Source: Anaeramoeba flamelloides (Eukaryota; Metamonada; Anaeramoebidae). From it: a stretch of 64,000 nt of DNA. Under the pieces are notes generated by a model that was not told where the DNA came from, made no database searches, and was given only the letters and a program-made list of their open reading frames with translations. A program made the translations under genes and the position numbers. The stretch spans positions 6,813,501 through 6,877,500 of the forward strand of contig JANTQA010000008.1 of the NCBI GenBank assembly GCA_027625915.1, given 5' to 3'. Positions 12,750 to 23,864 of this stretch are shown piece after piece. Position 1 is the first letter of the stretch. Each line of letters opens with the position of its first letter.

Positions 12750-13109
12750 TATATGAAATTGTATGATGAAGAATTTTAAATTGGATTTCAGTTTTGGCAT
12801 TATAATTAGTAAAGGACCGAACAACTGTTCATATTTACAGTTATAATTAAGTGTTAAATATCCATATTGAGCGATTCTGACTACCTTAGGGAAGTACGTT
12901 TATTTTACCAATTTTAGGTGTCTAGATTATGGGGGAAACTGAATTATTCAAATCATTTCTTTAACCAAAATCATTAATATTTTAATAAATATGAAAGTTG
13001 ACTATATTCTTGTATAATCAATATTTTGAATACCAATTAAAAAATGGAAAATAAAATACTCAAAAAATTGATCAAGAAAAAATAAAATGAAAATCATTTA
13101 TTTATATTT

Positions 13110-13420
13110 CTTATCTGTAATATTTGATCACAATTACTTCTTCTTTATTTGGATTTATTTTTAATTCTTCAATGGAAATACTTTTGTTTGGAAAATTTTT
13201 GATAAGTTAATTACTTTTTATTTCTAAAGAATTCACAAAATAGATTTTCATTTTCCTGTTTTCATTTAATTCATCTAATTCTAGTATTTTTTTCCAAAAA
13301 TCGGATATTTTTTGAATTACCTCTTCTTAAATACTGATTGATAGGATATATTTTTTGATTTTAAAATTATTCATTTTCGATCAAATTTGAAACACTCAAA
13401 TTAATTCTAAATTAACTTTA
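13110..13420 (-). pseudogene. Decayed coding-like sequence, family unknown
   Basis: One minus-strand frame reads VIQKISDFWKKILELDELNE and then SIEELKINPNKEEVIVIKYY, with two stops in between and a further one upstream. The residue composition is protein-like and unlike flanking noise. Upstream, near 13610-13690, another frame gives IKWDENKIREFLKYF, perhaps the same relic. I recognise no domain. Confidence 0.35.
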
Positions 13421-14226
13421 AATTTTTTTACCAATTTTTCTTTTGTTTTGGGTTGAATCTTTTCTAGTTATTTTTTTTTAATCATGATAATTCAATCCTT
13501 TTACTTGTTCTCGGAAACAATATTTATGATTTTCTTTTTGGTTTGATAAAATTATTAGAAAAAAGAATTCTGAAAAAAGATTTGTACAAAAATGTTTCGA
13601 TTAAGAATAATTACTATTACTCTGGTAAAATATTTCAAGAATTCTCTTATTTTATTTTCATCCCACTTGATAAGATAAATGAAGTAATATCTTTGAAAAT
13701 ATGCTTTTGTTGAATTTTTTTTTTATTCTTGATCAAAAAAAAATTATTTGGATGACTTGGGATTTTATTGTTCGACCACAATAAGAAAATATTTTTTTTA
13801 AAATATCCACATTCTCAGGTCGATTTTTTTTTGATTTATCCGAGATTAATTTTAAGAATTTCACGTAACCACGGGATATTTCTCTATTCAAAACATAATT
13901 TAATAAAACTAAAAATATATTCAAAAAAAAAAAAATGTTCAAAAAACCGAAAAATGAAACACTCAACTCGAATTTACTTTAGTTCTTTTCTTTTAACAAA
14001 TAGAGCAGGATGATTCTTTAGTTTCAAATTTCAAAATCTCATGTTAATCAAAAAAGATTTTTTTTTCAAAAACGAAGTTACAATTAAAAATTATAAAAAT
14101 GGTTAAATGTATCTACTTCCTTAAGGGGAAATATTTCAGTTCACATTTTCTCTGAATGTAACCTTATTGACCAAAATTCTCAGCTAATAACATTTGAGAT
14201 GGAAGTAAATATTGGTAAACTGTTAA

Positions 14227-14458
14227 ATCCCTATTATCAGTATAAAAGCAAAAAATGTCGATTTTTTTATCATTTTTTTTCAATTAGTTTCTCAAAAAAT
14301 CCATGAATAAAAGGTTGCCTGGAATGTAAAAATGGTTACTATTCAAACCAAGCCAAATACTTGGTTCAAAACGATAACTTAAAGATATTCAAACCAAGTT
14401 AATTTAAAATAAGGATAAAAATGTGGTAATTTTTTGCTTTTATACTGATACTAGGGCT
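14227..14458. mobile_element. 232-bp MITE with 30-bp TIRs and TTAA flanks (piggyBac-like)
   Basis: The left TIR is 14227-14256 and the right TIR 14429-14458; they match at 28 of 30 positions. The inner part reads TATCAGTATAAAAGC and the outer part contains CCCTA. TTAA lies immediately outside both ends (14223-14226 and 14459-14462). A TTAA target and CCCTA near the tip are hallmarks of piggyBac. The interior has a repeated ATTCAAACCAAG and no ORF. Confidence 0.85.
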
Positions 14459-15519
14459 TTAAAGTGCTAGTTAAAAAATGATGAGATGAAAAGAATATTT
14501 TGGACATTTAAAATTCAAACACCTGTTTTAAATGATTAGCCTTGACATAAATTTCACTATAACCAAAGTATGTTGAAATTGGGTGTAAATGTGATTAATG
14601 TACCCTGGCTCAAATAGTTGCTCTAAAAAATCAATTATAAATCTTATTTCCCAATAAATTATTCTATATTAAACTAATGATCAATATTAACAAACGGTCA
14701 TTGAGGAAATTTTTTTTTTAATTCCTTTTCCAAATTGAAAAATAAGAAAAACTCAAAAAAATAAAAGTATTCTGGGTATTTAATAATTCACATTTAGAAC
14801 TTACAAAAGTAATTATTTTTTTAATTTTTTTAATTACAAAGATTTATTCAATAATTATCAACATAAAAAACCCCAAAGGTTGATTAGTTTTGTTTCCTTT
14901 TTCTAAAGCTAATGGTAATATCAATATATTCCCAATATTTCAGAAATAATTTGTCAAAAAGAACCTTTCGTTTTATTATTTAATTGTATAAAAAAATTGA
15001 ATTTTTTAGCCATTAATCTACATTTCGCCACAAATTTAAGAAAGATATTTTACAACTTTAGAGTCTTAAGATTGATAATTCGACCGGTAAATTTGTGGCA
15101 AAATGCAGGTTTTTTTCTGAAATTGTCAGTGTTTTTTACTAATACAAAAATGATTATTTTTAATGGATTAGATCAACAAATATTACTTCTTGATTAATCC
15201 ATTTTTTAGAAACATCCAAACCACGGGGAACGAGTGTGATTTAAACCCAATAACAACATACCTTAATCTTAGTCTTCTCCTTGGTAGACGCTAATCCCTT
15301 AAAGTAGAATTAATATAACTAAATTGTTGGCATGGTTTCTATTTCAAGAACAATAAAATAACACACCAATGGCTGGGTTTTTAGTTTTTATTTTCAAAAC
15401 CAAGAAAATTGTCAAAGAAAAAGAAAAAAAGAAAGAACCAGAAATTTATTTGCCAAAATTTTGTCTTTCGTCAAAAAAACTTTTACAAAGCTTTTGCACT
15501 TTAAAAACCCGATAAAAAT

Positions 15520-16176
15520 TTATCGGAAAACTTCACACCAGGATTTCTGATTTTCACCTTTACAAAAAGTCTCACATTTATTCTCTGGAAGGATGTCAAA
15601 CACCAAAGGGCTGATGGGGCTTGGGTTATACAAACGCCTATTATAGGTGATTATTTGATCTGATTTTGTATTGTTCATTTCTAAGAAGCAAGGAATCTGA
15701 AGTGTTGGGTATACATCGCTTTGAACATAATAAAAGTTCTTGTCAACACCGTTTTGTAACCAGCCGATACAATCAGTCCCATTGAAGTGGCGATGGCCAA
15801 GGTACTCTGCACCTTCCATCCAGTCATTTTTCAAGATACCACACCCCATTGTCTCATTACAGCATTTACAGCATTTGCCTCCTAAATAATCTGGGTAATA
15901 CAAATACCTCCATCCATTTTTAACCACATGAATGCATTTGGTTTTTGTTGTATACACACCACAAAACACGTCTGACTGCGATTCGAAATTGTCAACCCTA
16001 CCTCGGTTGTTCTCATAGTCATAATAGAAAACACCTTCCCATTTCGCGCCATTGTTATTAAACAGAAAAGGAACAGTGAAATGGTTTGTCCAAATTGGCG
16101 GTTGGGGGTAACAACCAATAAGGCTCACCATCATTACAAGAAAAAAAATGATAATTAGCTGTTTGTTTTGGTACAT
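15520..16176 (-). CDS. Secreted or lumenal Cys-rich protein with a CCKCC motif
   Basis: A single-exon gene for 218 residues. The N-terminus (residues 1 to about 22, LIIIFFLVMMVSLIGC) is a clear signal peptide, so the protein enters the ER. The mature part has W-GVFYYDY (about 46-54), CGVYTTKTKC, RYLYYP, a CCKCC cluster followed by GCGILKNDW, a later GW and YYVQSD, and a C-terminal CETFCKGE. It has about 15 cysteines, which suggests disulfides, and three N-glycosylation sequons (NET, NGT, NNT). From memory, the order 'WYYD, C..C, RYLYYP, CC.CC, GCG-LK-DW' recurs in secreted proteins of several protists and may be an ependymin- or LolA-like beta-sandwich. I cannot verify that and assign no biochemical role. 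A foldback element (16237-16653) sits just upstream. Confidence 0.85.
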   Translation of the reverse strand: MYQNKQLIIIFFLVMMVSLIGCYPQPPIWTNHFTVPFLFNNNGAKWEGVFYYDYENNRGRVDNFESQSDVFCGVYTTKTKCIHVVKNGWRYLYYPDYLGGKCCKCCNETMGCGILKNDWMEGAEYLGHRHFNGTDCIGWLQNGVDKNFYYVQSDVYPTLQIPCFLEMNNTKSDQIITYNRRLYNPSPISPLVFDILPENKCETFCKGENQKSWCEVFR

Positions 16177-16236
16177 CTAGATCTCTACAAAAATTGTTGT
16201 TATTAAGACCCAAAAAAAAATCTAAAAAATGAATTT

Positions 16237-16653
16237 TGTCGGTCTAACTTGTCAGTCATAAACTTTAAAGGAAATTTAAGGAAAAAAAATAAGAATTGTA
16301 CTAATTCACAAAATCCGATTCTATTCAACAAACTGTTCGAAAAAAACCCCAAAAAATATACTGGTTTTTAAATTTAAACAGGAAAAAATTTTCACTTTTG
16401 GTATCAGCTTCCTTTTTCAAATAGATTAACAAATTACAAATTGGTTCTTTGAGAACTATCTATGTCAAAGAAAAATAGGGACAAGGTAGTGAAAATTTTT
16501 AACCATTTATAATTCGATTATAAGTATATTTTTTGGGGTTTTTTTCGGAACAATTTGTCAAGTAGAATAACAATTTTGTGCCTGACCAGAATATTGATTT
16601 TTTATTCCTTAAATTTTATTTAAAGTTTATGACTGATAAGTTGAACTGACTGG
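16237..16653. mobile_element. Foldback element, family D, about 417 bp
   Basis: Long inverted arms of about 135 bp share CAGTCATAAACTTTAAA and CCCCAAAAAATATACT. The ends resemble CAGTCAGTTC, the tip of family A, so the two are probably related Tc1/mariner-type MITEs. The centre contains AATTTTCACTT-type sequence also found at about 41830-41985. Confidence 0.75.
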
Positions 16654-17057
16654 AGTTTTAAATCAATGGTAAACATTAGGGAAAAAATTGTCAAATAGGT
16701 TTTAATTGTAAGCTGGTAGTAATTAGGAACATTTTTCTACTTATTTTTCACTGATCAATGAAGATATATGAAACTGAAATTCCTCAAACTTGATTAACAC
16801 CCATTGTTAAAATATTAAAGCCAATTTAAAACGAATGAAAAAATCCTAGCTTCCAAAAATCCAAAAAATTCACTTTTACTAATGTTTACAATTTAAAATT
16901 CAAATTGGGAAAAATAAAAAAATTATTAAATTTTGGTTTAATATTTTGTTTTGAAATATAATTTGATTCTCATAATCAATCTAATTTTTGAATTTGGTTT
17001 TTGTTTTAAAATGAATAAAAAAATATATTAAATAATATTAGAAAATGAGAACATTTA

Positions 17058-17367
17058 CTACTGCTGATATATTACAATTTTGGTTTGGAAATTTTTAACT
17101 TGATTTTCCTTTTTGAAATTATTCTGATCAAGCTTTGAATAATGCATTTTATGAAGGTCAAATTTTAAGAAACTCTGTAAAATTAGTTGTTCTTCAAAAT
17201 TTTCATAGTCTTGGACTCTTTGATCAGAAACAGTTAAAAGGATTACAAAAAGGGAAATTGAACTCAAAATTATTAGAAATTTATTAGATTTTATCAGTAT
17301 TTCACAAATAAAATTGATGGGATCAATTTTTTCTCCAAAGATAACACAAATTCACAAGAAAATGTGT
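17058..17367 (-). other. Open frame of about 100 codons without a start, unassigned
   Basis: The minus strand is open from 17367 to the stop at 17058, with a hydrophobic run (FLIILSSISLFVILLTV) and then mixed residues (DQRVQDYENFEEQLILQ). The only ATG is internal. By rough estimate one such frame is expected by chance in this much AT-rich DNA, so it is listed only as a possible exon or relic next to the element at 17450. Confidence 0.2.
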
Positions 17368-17449
17368 TTCACCATTAAGTTTCACTCTTCTTTGTTTTCA
17401 CATGTATTGAACAAAATTTTCATTCAACTTTCCAAAAATTTTTAAATAA

Positions 17450-17907
17450 CTGCTGAGAGAAAAATGTTTGACAGAGAAAAATAGTTGGACATCAATTTTA
17501 ATTGGGAACATTACTGAAAATGATTTTTAATTCCAATCGTTTGTGAAATAACTAAAGAAAATAACAATAATCTACTTATTAGAATAACGATTAATGTAAT
17601 TCTACTTTTTCAAAATCTTATCTCTTCTAATCTAAAGCAAGTTTAAAAATTACCATTTTCAGAATTAATCGTAAACTTTACTAAAACTTGGATTTTTGTT
17701 AAAATAAGATGAAATACTTTAGTTTTCAACCATCCAAATGAGTATTCTACACATACCACAGATTAATGAACTTGTAACACATTTAAACCGGGATTTATAT
17801 AAAATTCACCTAGTTATCAATAGGATTTGATTTTCAATTTTACTAAGGTACCCAATTAAAAATGGTTACCAACTATTTTTCTGTGTCCAACATTTTTCTC
17901 ACAACAG
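17450..17907. mobile_element. TIR element related to family B, TAA target duplication
   Basis: Starts CTGCTGAGAGAAAAATG and ends with the inverted CATTTTTCTCACAACAG. TAA flanks both sides (17447-17449 and 17908-17910). The arms share AGAAAAATAGTTGG and TTTTAATTGGG, the latter also in family B. No coding frame. Confidence 0.75.
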
Positions 17908-18524
17908 TAATTTCAAAATTGAAATGTTTCATTCTGAAAATCAGTTTTATTTTATTTGTTTCCCTTTTAGAATAGGAGTTTTTGTTGATTTTTTTTAAAT
18001 CTGATTGATGTTTGCGATTATTTTGGAAAGCTGAATGAAAATATTATACCTTTTATTTTTCAATTAATAGTAATAATTACACAGATCGTTTTTCATTTCA
18101 TGTTTCTTCTGTATTAATTTTTTGATGAGGAACGATCTCTAAAATTTGAACCTTTTTTACTTTAAAAGTCGCCGTTCTTAAATTTCAATTTTCACTTAAA
18201 AAGTTTAATAGTGTGTTTTAATAACTTTCAATAACAAAAGAACCTCATTGGTGTGAGACCATTGTTTCGAGGTACAATTAATTGGAATGATAATTTTTAG
18301 ACTTTGAATCTAAAGTATAAAAAAAAGTTACTCCCTTAAAATAGTTGATGAAGAGTTTATAGAAATTGTTTAACCTCATGTTATTCCAATTTGAAATTCA
18401 TTAAACTCAAAAATGATTTGTAAATTATCCAGAAGCCTGTCTTGGTAATCTCTGTATGATCAAAATATAAACTTTCCATTTTTCTGTTTTTTGCTTTCTT
18501 TTTAGAGACAAAACAAAAATTGAT

Positions 18525-19040
18525 ATGAATAACAAACACCCTATTTTTTGTTATGGGAGTAATGGCACTGGACAATTAAAATTACGGCTTCGCAATCCAA
18601 ATATTATTGGCACAAAATGTGAGTTAAGTGGTTACCAGAGGATTTTTTGTGGGTATTCTCGCAAATGGGGAGGAGCTGTTGCAAGTATAATAAAGACAAA
18701 CAATGAACAAGGCACCTGTAAAGGATCGTTTGTTATGCTATGTGATGAAGAAATACGTATGTTAGACAAATTTGAAGGGTGTGATAGTGATTCTCCTTTT
18801 AGCAATGATCCAAATGTTAATGTGTACAGAAGAGAATTTGTTGAAATCGCTGTTCAAGAAAAAACAGTTAGGGCAATTGCTTATATTAAAAATAATCCAA
18901 AATGGACCTGTGCTCCCACTAAAAAATATTTAAAAGCTTGTTTCACACACCTTAAAGAATTTTGGGAAGATCTGGAAAGTTTACCGGTCTATGACCAAAA
19001 GAATCAATTAGTCTCAGTGTTTAAGCCAAATGAAAAATAA
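18525..19040 (+). CDS. Gamma-glutamylcyclotransferase-like (GGCT/AIG2-fold) protein
   Basis: A complete, intronless gene of 171 residues, the usual size for the family. Enzymes of this fold release 5-oxoproline from gamma-glutamyl peptides or amines, in glutathione turnover or protein tailoring. The substrate-loop signature YGSN is at residues 10-13, followed by QLKLRLRNP, then GYQRIFCGYSRKWGGAVASI (35-54), which is the conserved second strand block. KGSFVMLCDEEIRMLDKFEG (66-85) contains the acidic residue E84 expected to be catalytic. YRREFVEI (101-108) and AIAYI (117-121) complete the barrel. It resembles animal GGCT and bacterial BtrG-type proteins; which substrate it uses cannot be told. 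The start is the first Met, 7 residues before YGSN, as in homologues. It is probably cytosolic, since no signal peptide is visible. Confidence 0.85.
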   Translation: MNNKHPIFCYGSNGTGQLKLRLRNPNIIGTKCELSGYQRIFCGYSRKWGGAVASIIKTNNEQGTCKGSFVMLCDEEIRMLDKFEGCDSDSPFSNDPNVNVYRREFVEIAVQEKTVRAIAYIKNNPKWTCAPTKKYLKACFTHLKEFWEDLESLPVYDQKNQLVSVFKPNEK

Positions 19041-19269
19041 TAAAAGAAAAAGAAAATTATTTGCAATGTTACAGCTGTTTTCAAAAAAAGCGGACTCAAA
19101 GTTAATATAAAGTGTTAATAAAACTACTTTGAAAGGGTTAGTTAGACAGTTTGAATGAACCAATAATAAAACTTTTCGTACGCACTTTTTTAAAACAGCT
19201 TTACCAAATTATCTCAATTTATCTTTCTTTGTTTTTTGTTGACCATTGTCAGTTTGATTGTTTTTTTTT

Positions 19270-19350
19270 CTCCTTTTTAAGGATGGGTGCACCTAACGAA
19301 TCCGTAATATACAATGTAAACCCCTACCTTTTATTTTCGTACAAGTGATT
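19270..19350 (+). other. Exon-like segment with acceptor and donor, unassigned
   Basis: About 230 bp downstream of the cyclotransferase stop, a T-rich tract ends in AAG and is followed by a GC-richer stretch that reads MGAPNES before a GTAATA donor-like site. The base composition resembles local exons. It may be the first exon of an unrecognised gene or part of the 3' untranslated region. No continuing exon was found. Confidence 0.2.
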
Positions 19351-19885
19351 GTGATCTTCTATTGACAAATTACAATAAATGTTTCTCGTAGATAAGTGAC
19401 GATTAATGATTTTTTCGGTTTTTATTTTAATTTTTGTTTTTTGTTCGACTTCAAAAACCTTCGGACCACCAATTACTTAAAAGTACATCGAGGAAACCAA
19501 TTTCTTCATTTAGTTTTTTAGTTCAGTCAGTTATTGGTAATTTTTTGCTACGAGCTCATTAAAATCAATAATTTCCCTAGAAATTTATTGTTTATATTTT
19601 TTAGAAAAATTTATGATTGATTCGTTTTATTCCAGAGGAAAATTAAATTATCCATTGATATGTATTACTCGATTTTATTTGCCCTTTATTCTTAAAAATT
19701 CAATTCGAAAAAATAATTACTATTTATGAATTGTTTTTTGGTTACCTAAGAAAGAAATAAAGTTTTTTTTATTTGGATATTTTTTGCAGATTTATATTTT
19801 TTTCTTTTCAAAATCTTTTTTTTTTTTGGGTTGATAATTATTATTAAAATTAATTTTTATGAAACTTCTTTCAAAATAGTTTATA

Positions 19886-20081
19886 CAATCAGTTCCATTC
19901 TTAAGGCAAAAACTTTCAAAGAAATTTAAGGCACAATAAAAATCTCAAATTAAGGCACAAAATTCAGATTCTAGTAAAATAAATTGTAAAAAAAAAATAA
20001 CCAAATTTTGTGCTTTAATTTGAGATTTTTTTATGCCTTAAATTTCGTTGTAAATTTGTACCTTAAAAGTGGAACTGACTG
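19886..20081. mobile_element. Foldback MITE, family A copy 2
   Basis: TA flanks at 19884-19885 and 20082-20083. The right arm ends GTGGAACTGACTG. It shares AAATTTAAGGCACA and CTCAAATTAAGGCAC with the other copies. Confidence 0.85.
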
Positions 20082-20540
20082 TATTTAAATTTATATTTAA
20101 CACTTTCTGGTTGTTATAAACATTGATGGAATACAAAAATATTGTAAAAAAAATATTTCCAGAGAGTTTAGAAAATTTTTAATTCGAGAGTTATTTGCTC
20201 TATAATTCTTCTGTTTTTTTAAAAAAAAATCTAAATGTGATTTTTATTAGCTCTAATTTGTAAATTACTAATATGCTGATTTCCTTGAAAGTTTTATTTA
20301 AAACTGGAAAATTATTTTTTGATTTTTATTTCTTTGTGTAATAAAATATTTAATTTTTTTTTTTGAAATTCATAGTTTGTTCAGGTTTTTCTTTTATTTA
20401 TTTTCAGAATATAATCGAAATTTTATTATTTCTCTTATTTCTAAACAAACTTAGTATAGCTGTTTATTAAAAAAAATTGACTTTTTTATTTTTTTTGTTT
20501 TGGTTGGATACTTTGAGTGAAATGGAGTTTATATACAAAA

Positions 20541-21060
20541 CCCCATTCCAAAAATTTGGAAATATACAAAAATCAAAAATAGGCAAAATAAAACCCAATT
20601 TATTATATTTTTCCAAACTTAAGATAAAACTACATTTAAATTACCCAGTTTAAATGCTTTTATAAGTAATCCTTTTCATCCAAGTAAAAAAAACAAATAT
20701 AAAACGAAAAAAAAAAAAAAAATGGTAGGTCAAAAATAATGAAAAGAGTGAAACAAAAAATGTATTGGTAAATTTGTTGACATTTCACCAACAATTGTTG
20801 ATCGATTAATTGATTTGATAACTCGACAAATAATATGTGATTTTCCATATTAACAAATTCTGTACTAACCTTCTATCAACAATTGAAAAAAATTTCCAGA
20901 TCTAACGAAAGATATTATGTAACTAGAAAAAAGGTAATGAAAAAAAAAACAAAAAAGACAAAAAATGAAATAGTTTATAAAATCAAAATTATCCCCAAAT
21001 TGGCTCTAAAGTGGAGTATTTATATTCTGTCAACTGTTTAAATTGTGTCCAAAATTTTCT
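20541..21060. repeat. Family J repeat copy 1 (about 520 bp)
   Basis: Shares CCCCATTCCAAAAATTTG, ACCAACAATTGTTGATCGAT and the right end CAACTGTTTAAA-TGTCC with copies at 27837 and 51747. The ends carry a short inverted motif around AAAATTTTGGACACA, so it is probably a non-autonomous DNA transposon. Confidence 0.75.
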
Positions 21061-21677
21061 CCTAATAGTTTATATATAAATATACCACAGGTCTTATAAT
21101 TTTACATTTTAAAATCATGTTATGTTTTTCACATTAGTTTTTTTCACTTTTTTTACATGTTTTTTTGTTTAATTGGTTATTTCATTTTTTTAAAAAAAAA
21201 AGTCCTCGAATTGTTTTGAAATCATACTTTTCGTTTATGGGATGTAAAAAAAATTAAACAAAAAAACTTTGAAAAAACGAAATATAAAAAAATATATATA
21301 TATACAGCTATTAAATAATTTCCTTACACTCCTTGGAAAATAAACGGTATTAGCAATTTCCTATTTAAAAGAATTTTTTTGTATTTAAAACCATGAAAAT
21401 AGTTTGATTTTTCTATTTTGAAAACACCAAAACAATACAAAGTAGGTTTCGGTTTAAAACTGTTGAAAATTTTAAACTATTTAAACACTAAGAAAAAGAA
21501 ATATTTTTTTTTTTTTAAATTACTATTTGGGGAAGAAAAGTGGTCAAAATTCGACTTTTTTTATAATTCCAAATTAGATAGGCTTACATAATTTTATTGT
21601 GTTTTGATTACATACATGTATATCAGTTACATGATTTTTACGCATCACTTAGGATTGAAAAAGCCATTTAATAAAAT

Positions 21678-21711
<34 letters not shown>

Positions 21712-23317
21712 ATACCTGTGATATATGTATGTATATAGATATATCTGCATCCTATTTGACTGATACTTCATTTTTAAATCTTTTAGTTATCATATATTAA
21801 GTGAAATATCTTAAATTTGAATTAAAAAATTTTTATTATCACCTCTATAAATTTTTTTTACCCCAAAATATACTTTTTTTTCTTAAGGAGAAGTTTTTAA
21901 AAATATAATACTACCCACAAAAATACTTATACCATTCTAAATATTTTTAAATTCTGGAATGTTGATTATATTATAAATAAATGTATTACTATTGATGAAA
22001 AGTTGATTAAAGTATCAATTATATTTAAATCAAAATTTTCAATTTTGGTTTTAAAAAACTTGTTTTGTTCCGGAAGTGGGAACGTTTTACTATTTTGAGA
22101 ATTTTTAATTGCTACTAAATTACTGAAAAAATATTTTTTTTGAGTATCATCAGATATTGAAAAATTGAAATCAATATATAATTAGCTTCTCTATTTATGA
22201 AAACTACTATTTTAAGTTACTAGTCTTTATAATTTATTTTGACCAATTTCTAAATAAGTATATCTTATCTAGAAATATTTTTAATATTGAAAATAAATAT
22301 GGATTTTCAAATCTTAGTAATTGGAGAAAATTTTTCTCCATCTCTATTAAATTTAGGTAAAAAAATCTAATAGAGATTAGTCCCTAAAAACAAAGTTAAA
22401 ATTTTTCATTTTTCAATTTTTGAAAGTTTTTTTTTGATTAAATTTTTGAGTTTTATTAAATTTGGTTTTGGATCTAGAAATGTATTTATAAAAATGATTG
22501 AAATTAATCAAGTAGTAAATCAAAAAAAAAATAGACCTGAGATGGTATGTACTTGAAAAAACTTTTGATTTTCTTTTTAGAAGGCCAAATAAGAAAATCA
22601 CCTTTCCAGATTAATTTGTTTTATCAAGAATGAAAAAAAAAAAAATTACCCAAATCTATTTTCGAATATTTTGTTTCTTTATCTTCTTAATTTGTAATGA
22701 ACCTAAACAATTTATAACCCTGAATTTCTCACCCCTACTACTATTTATTATTTTTTTACAGAAAATTTTTTTACAAATATTTTTATCAAACAAAACCAAA
22801 AACTAAGAATACAGTTTCAAAGATTAAAATAAGGGGGGTTGAATTCTCGGAATCAAAAAACCACTACAAAAGATTTAACCCCAAAGAAAAATAAAAAATG
22901 AGAATAAAAATGAAAATAAAGATTCTGAAAACATTTTCAGTTTTCAATTTGTTTCAAGATACATATTATCAAATCATGCAAATTTATTCAATAGACCCCA
23001 ATTTCTGAAAAAAAAAAATACCTCAAAAAATATCCTATTTTTTGAGTTCTAACTCGAACCTGATGGATTAAATGAAAATAAGGAATAAAAATTGACTCTT
23101 AGAAAATTCTTTTGAAATAGGAAGTAATTTGATAATCAAAAATTTTCCAAACAAAAGTCTTTCCAACAAGAAATCAAAATCAAATGAAGTAAAAAAAAAA
23201 AGTATTTAAATAAAATTTTATAGATAAGATCCAGAAATAAATGATTTTTATTTATTTTTTCTTGTGAAGTTTTTCCATTTTTTTGATTTAAATTTTCTTA
23301 ATTAGTAGGTAAATATA

Positions 23318-23461
23318 TTATACGAGGTATATCTGACAACTCTAGTATTTATTAAAAATAATAATTCATTTGGTTCAAGGAATTATTTGTATAATTCAGT
23401 TTCTCTCATAAATGGTGACACTCAAAATTTTTCAAAACGTGCCTTACTCCCTAAAAGATGA
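23318..23461 (+). pseudogene. Coding-like fragment, unassigned
   Basis: After an AATTAGTAG acceptor-like site one frame reads FIKNNNSFGSRNYLYNSVSL and INGDTQNFSKRALLPKR before a stop. The composition is better than chance noise, but there is no start, partner exon or recognised domain. Confidence 0.25.
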
Positions 23462-23864
23462 AAATTGATTTCTGAATAATTACTTTTCAAAGTAGATCAG
23501 TTATTTCGTTATTTTACAAAATGATTTTTTAAATTCATTTGAACGATAGAAAACTGTTATGTTTTATCTGTCATAACAACAAACTTGAATTATAACAACA
23601 TTAAGTTTTAAGTGTTTTGGTTAAACTTGTATTGTTCAACATTAAAAATGCAGTTGGAAGAGGAAATATATAAAACAAAAATTTGAGGATTATGAAATTT
23701 TTATTTAATTAATCGAAAAGAAAGTTCCACAAAAAAGATTAAAAATAAGAAAAAAAAGAAAAAGAAATAATCTTTTCTTTTCCTTTTTTTTTTTTAAAGT
23801 GTGTTTGTTTGTTTATTGTTCCGGTTAACAAGAGTGTATTCTTTAACGAAAAAATATTAATAGA

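Larger units (their letters stand above)
11951..15519. other. Intergenic region with two TIR elements and a decayed coding-like stretch
   Basis: A T-rich 3' flank follows the charged ORF. Then come the TIR elements at 12250-12749 and 14227-14458 and a pseudogene-like minus-strand stretch (13110-13420). The overlapping frames at 13733-14013 run on both strands and are not supported. A GC-richer island at 15205-15300 has no recognised tRNA or gene. Confidence 0.6.
16177..18524. other. Intergenic region with two foldback elements
   Basis: Contains elements at 16237-16653 and 17450-17907 and, between them, a 100-codon minus-strand frame (17058-17367) without a clear start. The rest is A/T-rich with no gene. 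Confidence 0.6.
19041..23864. other. Intergenic region with family A and J copies
   Basis: Contains the exon-like segment at 19270, family A copy 2 (19886-20081), family J copy 1 (20541-21060), a poly-A run of about 30 (near 21678-21708) and a coding-like fragment at 23318-23461. Otherwise nothing is supported. Confidence 0.6.

Noticed and set aside
13733-14013. Overlapping ORFs on both strands
   Set aside because: Both are A/T-driven; neither shows coding composition.
15205-15300. Possible tRNA
   Set aside because: No cloverleaf: the T-arm-like GGGTTTAAATC has no matching acceptor or anticodon arm.
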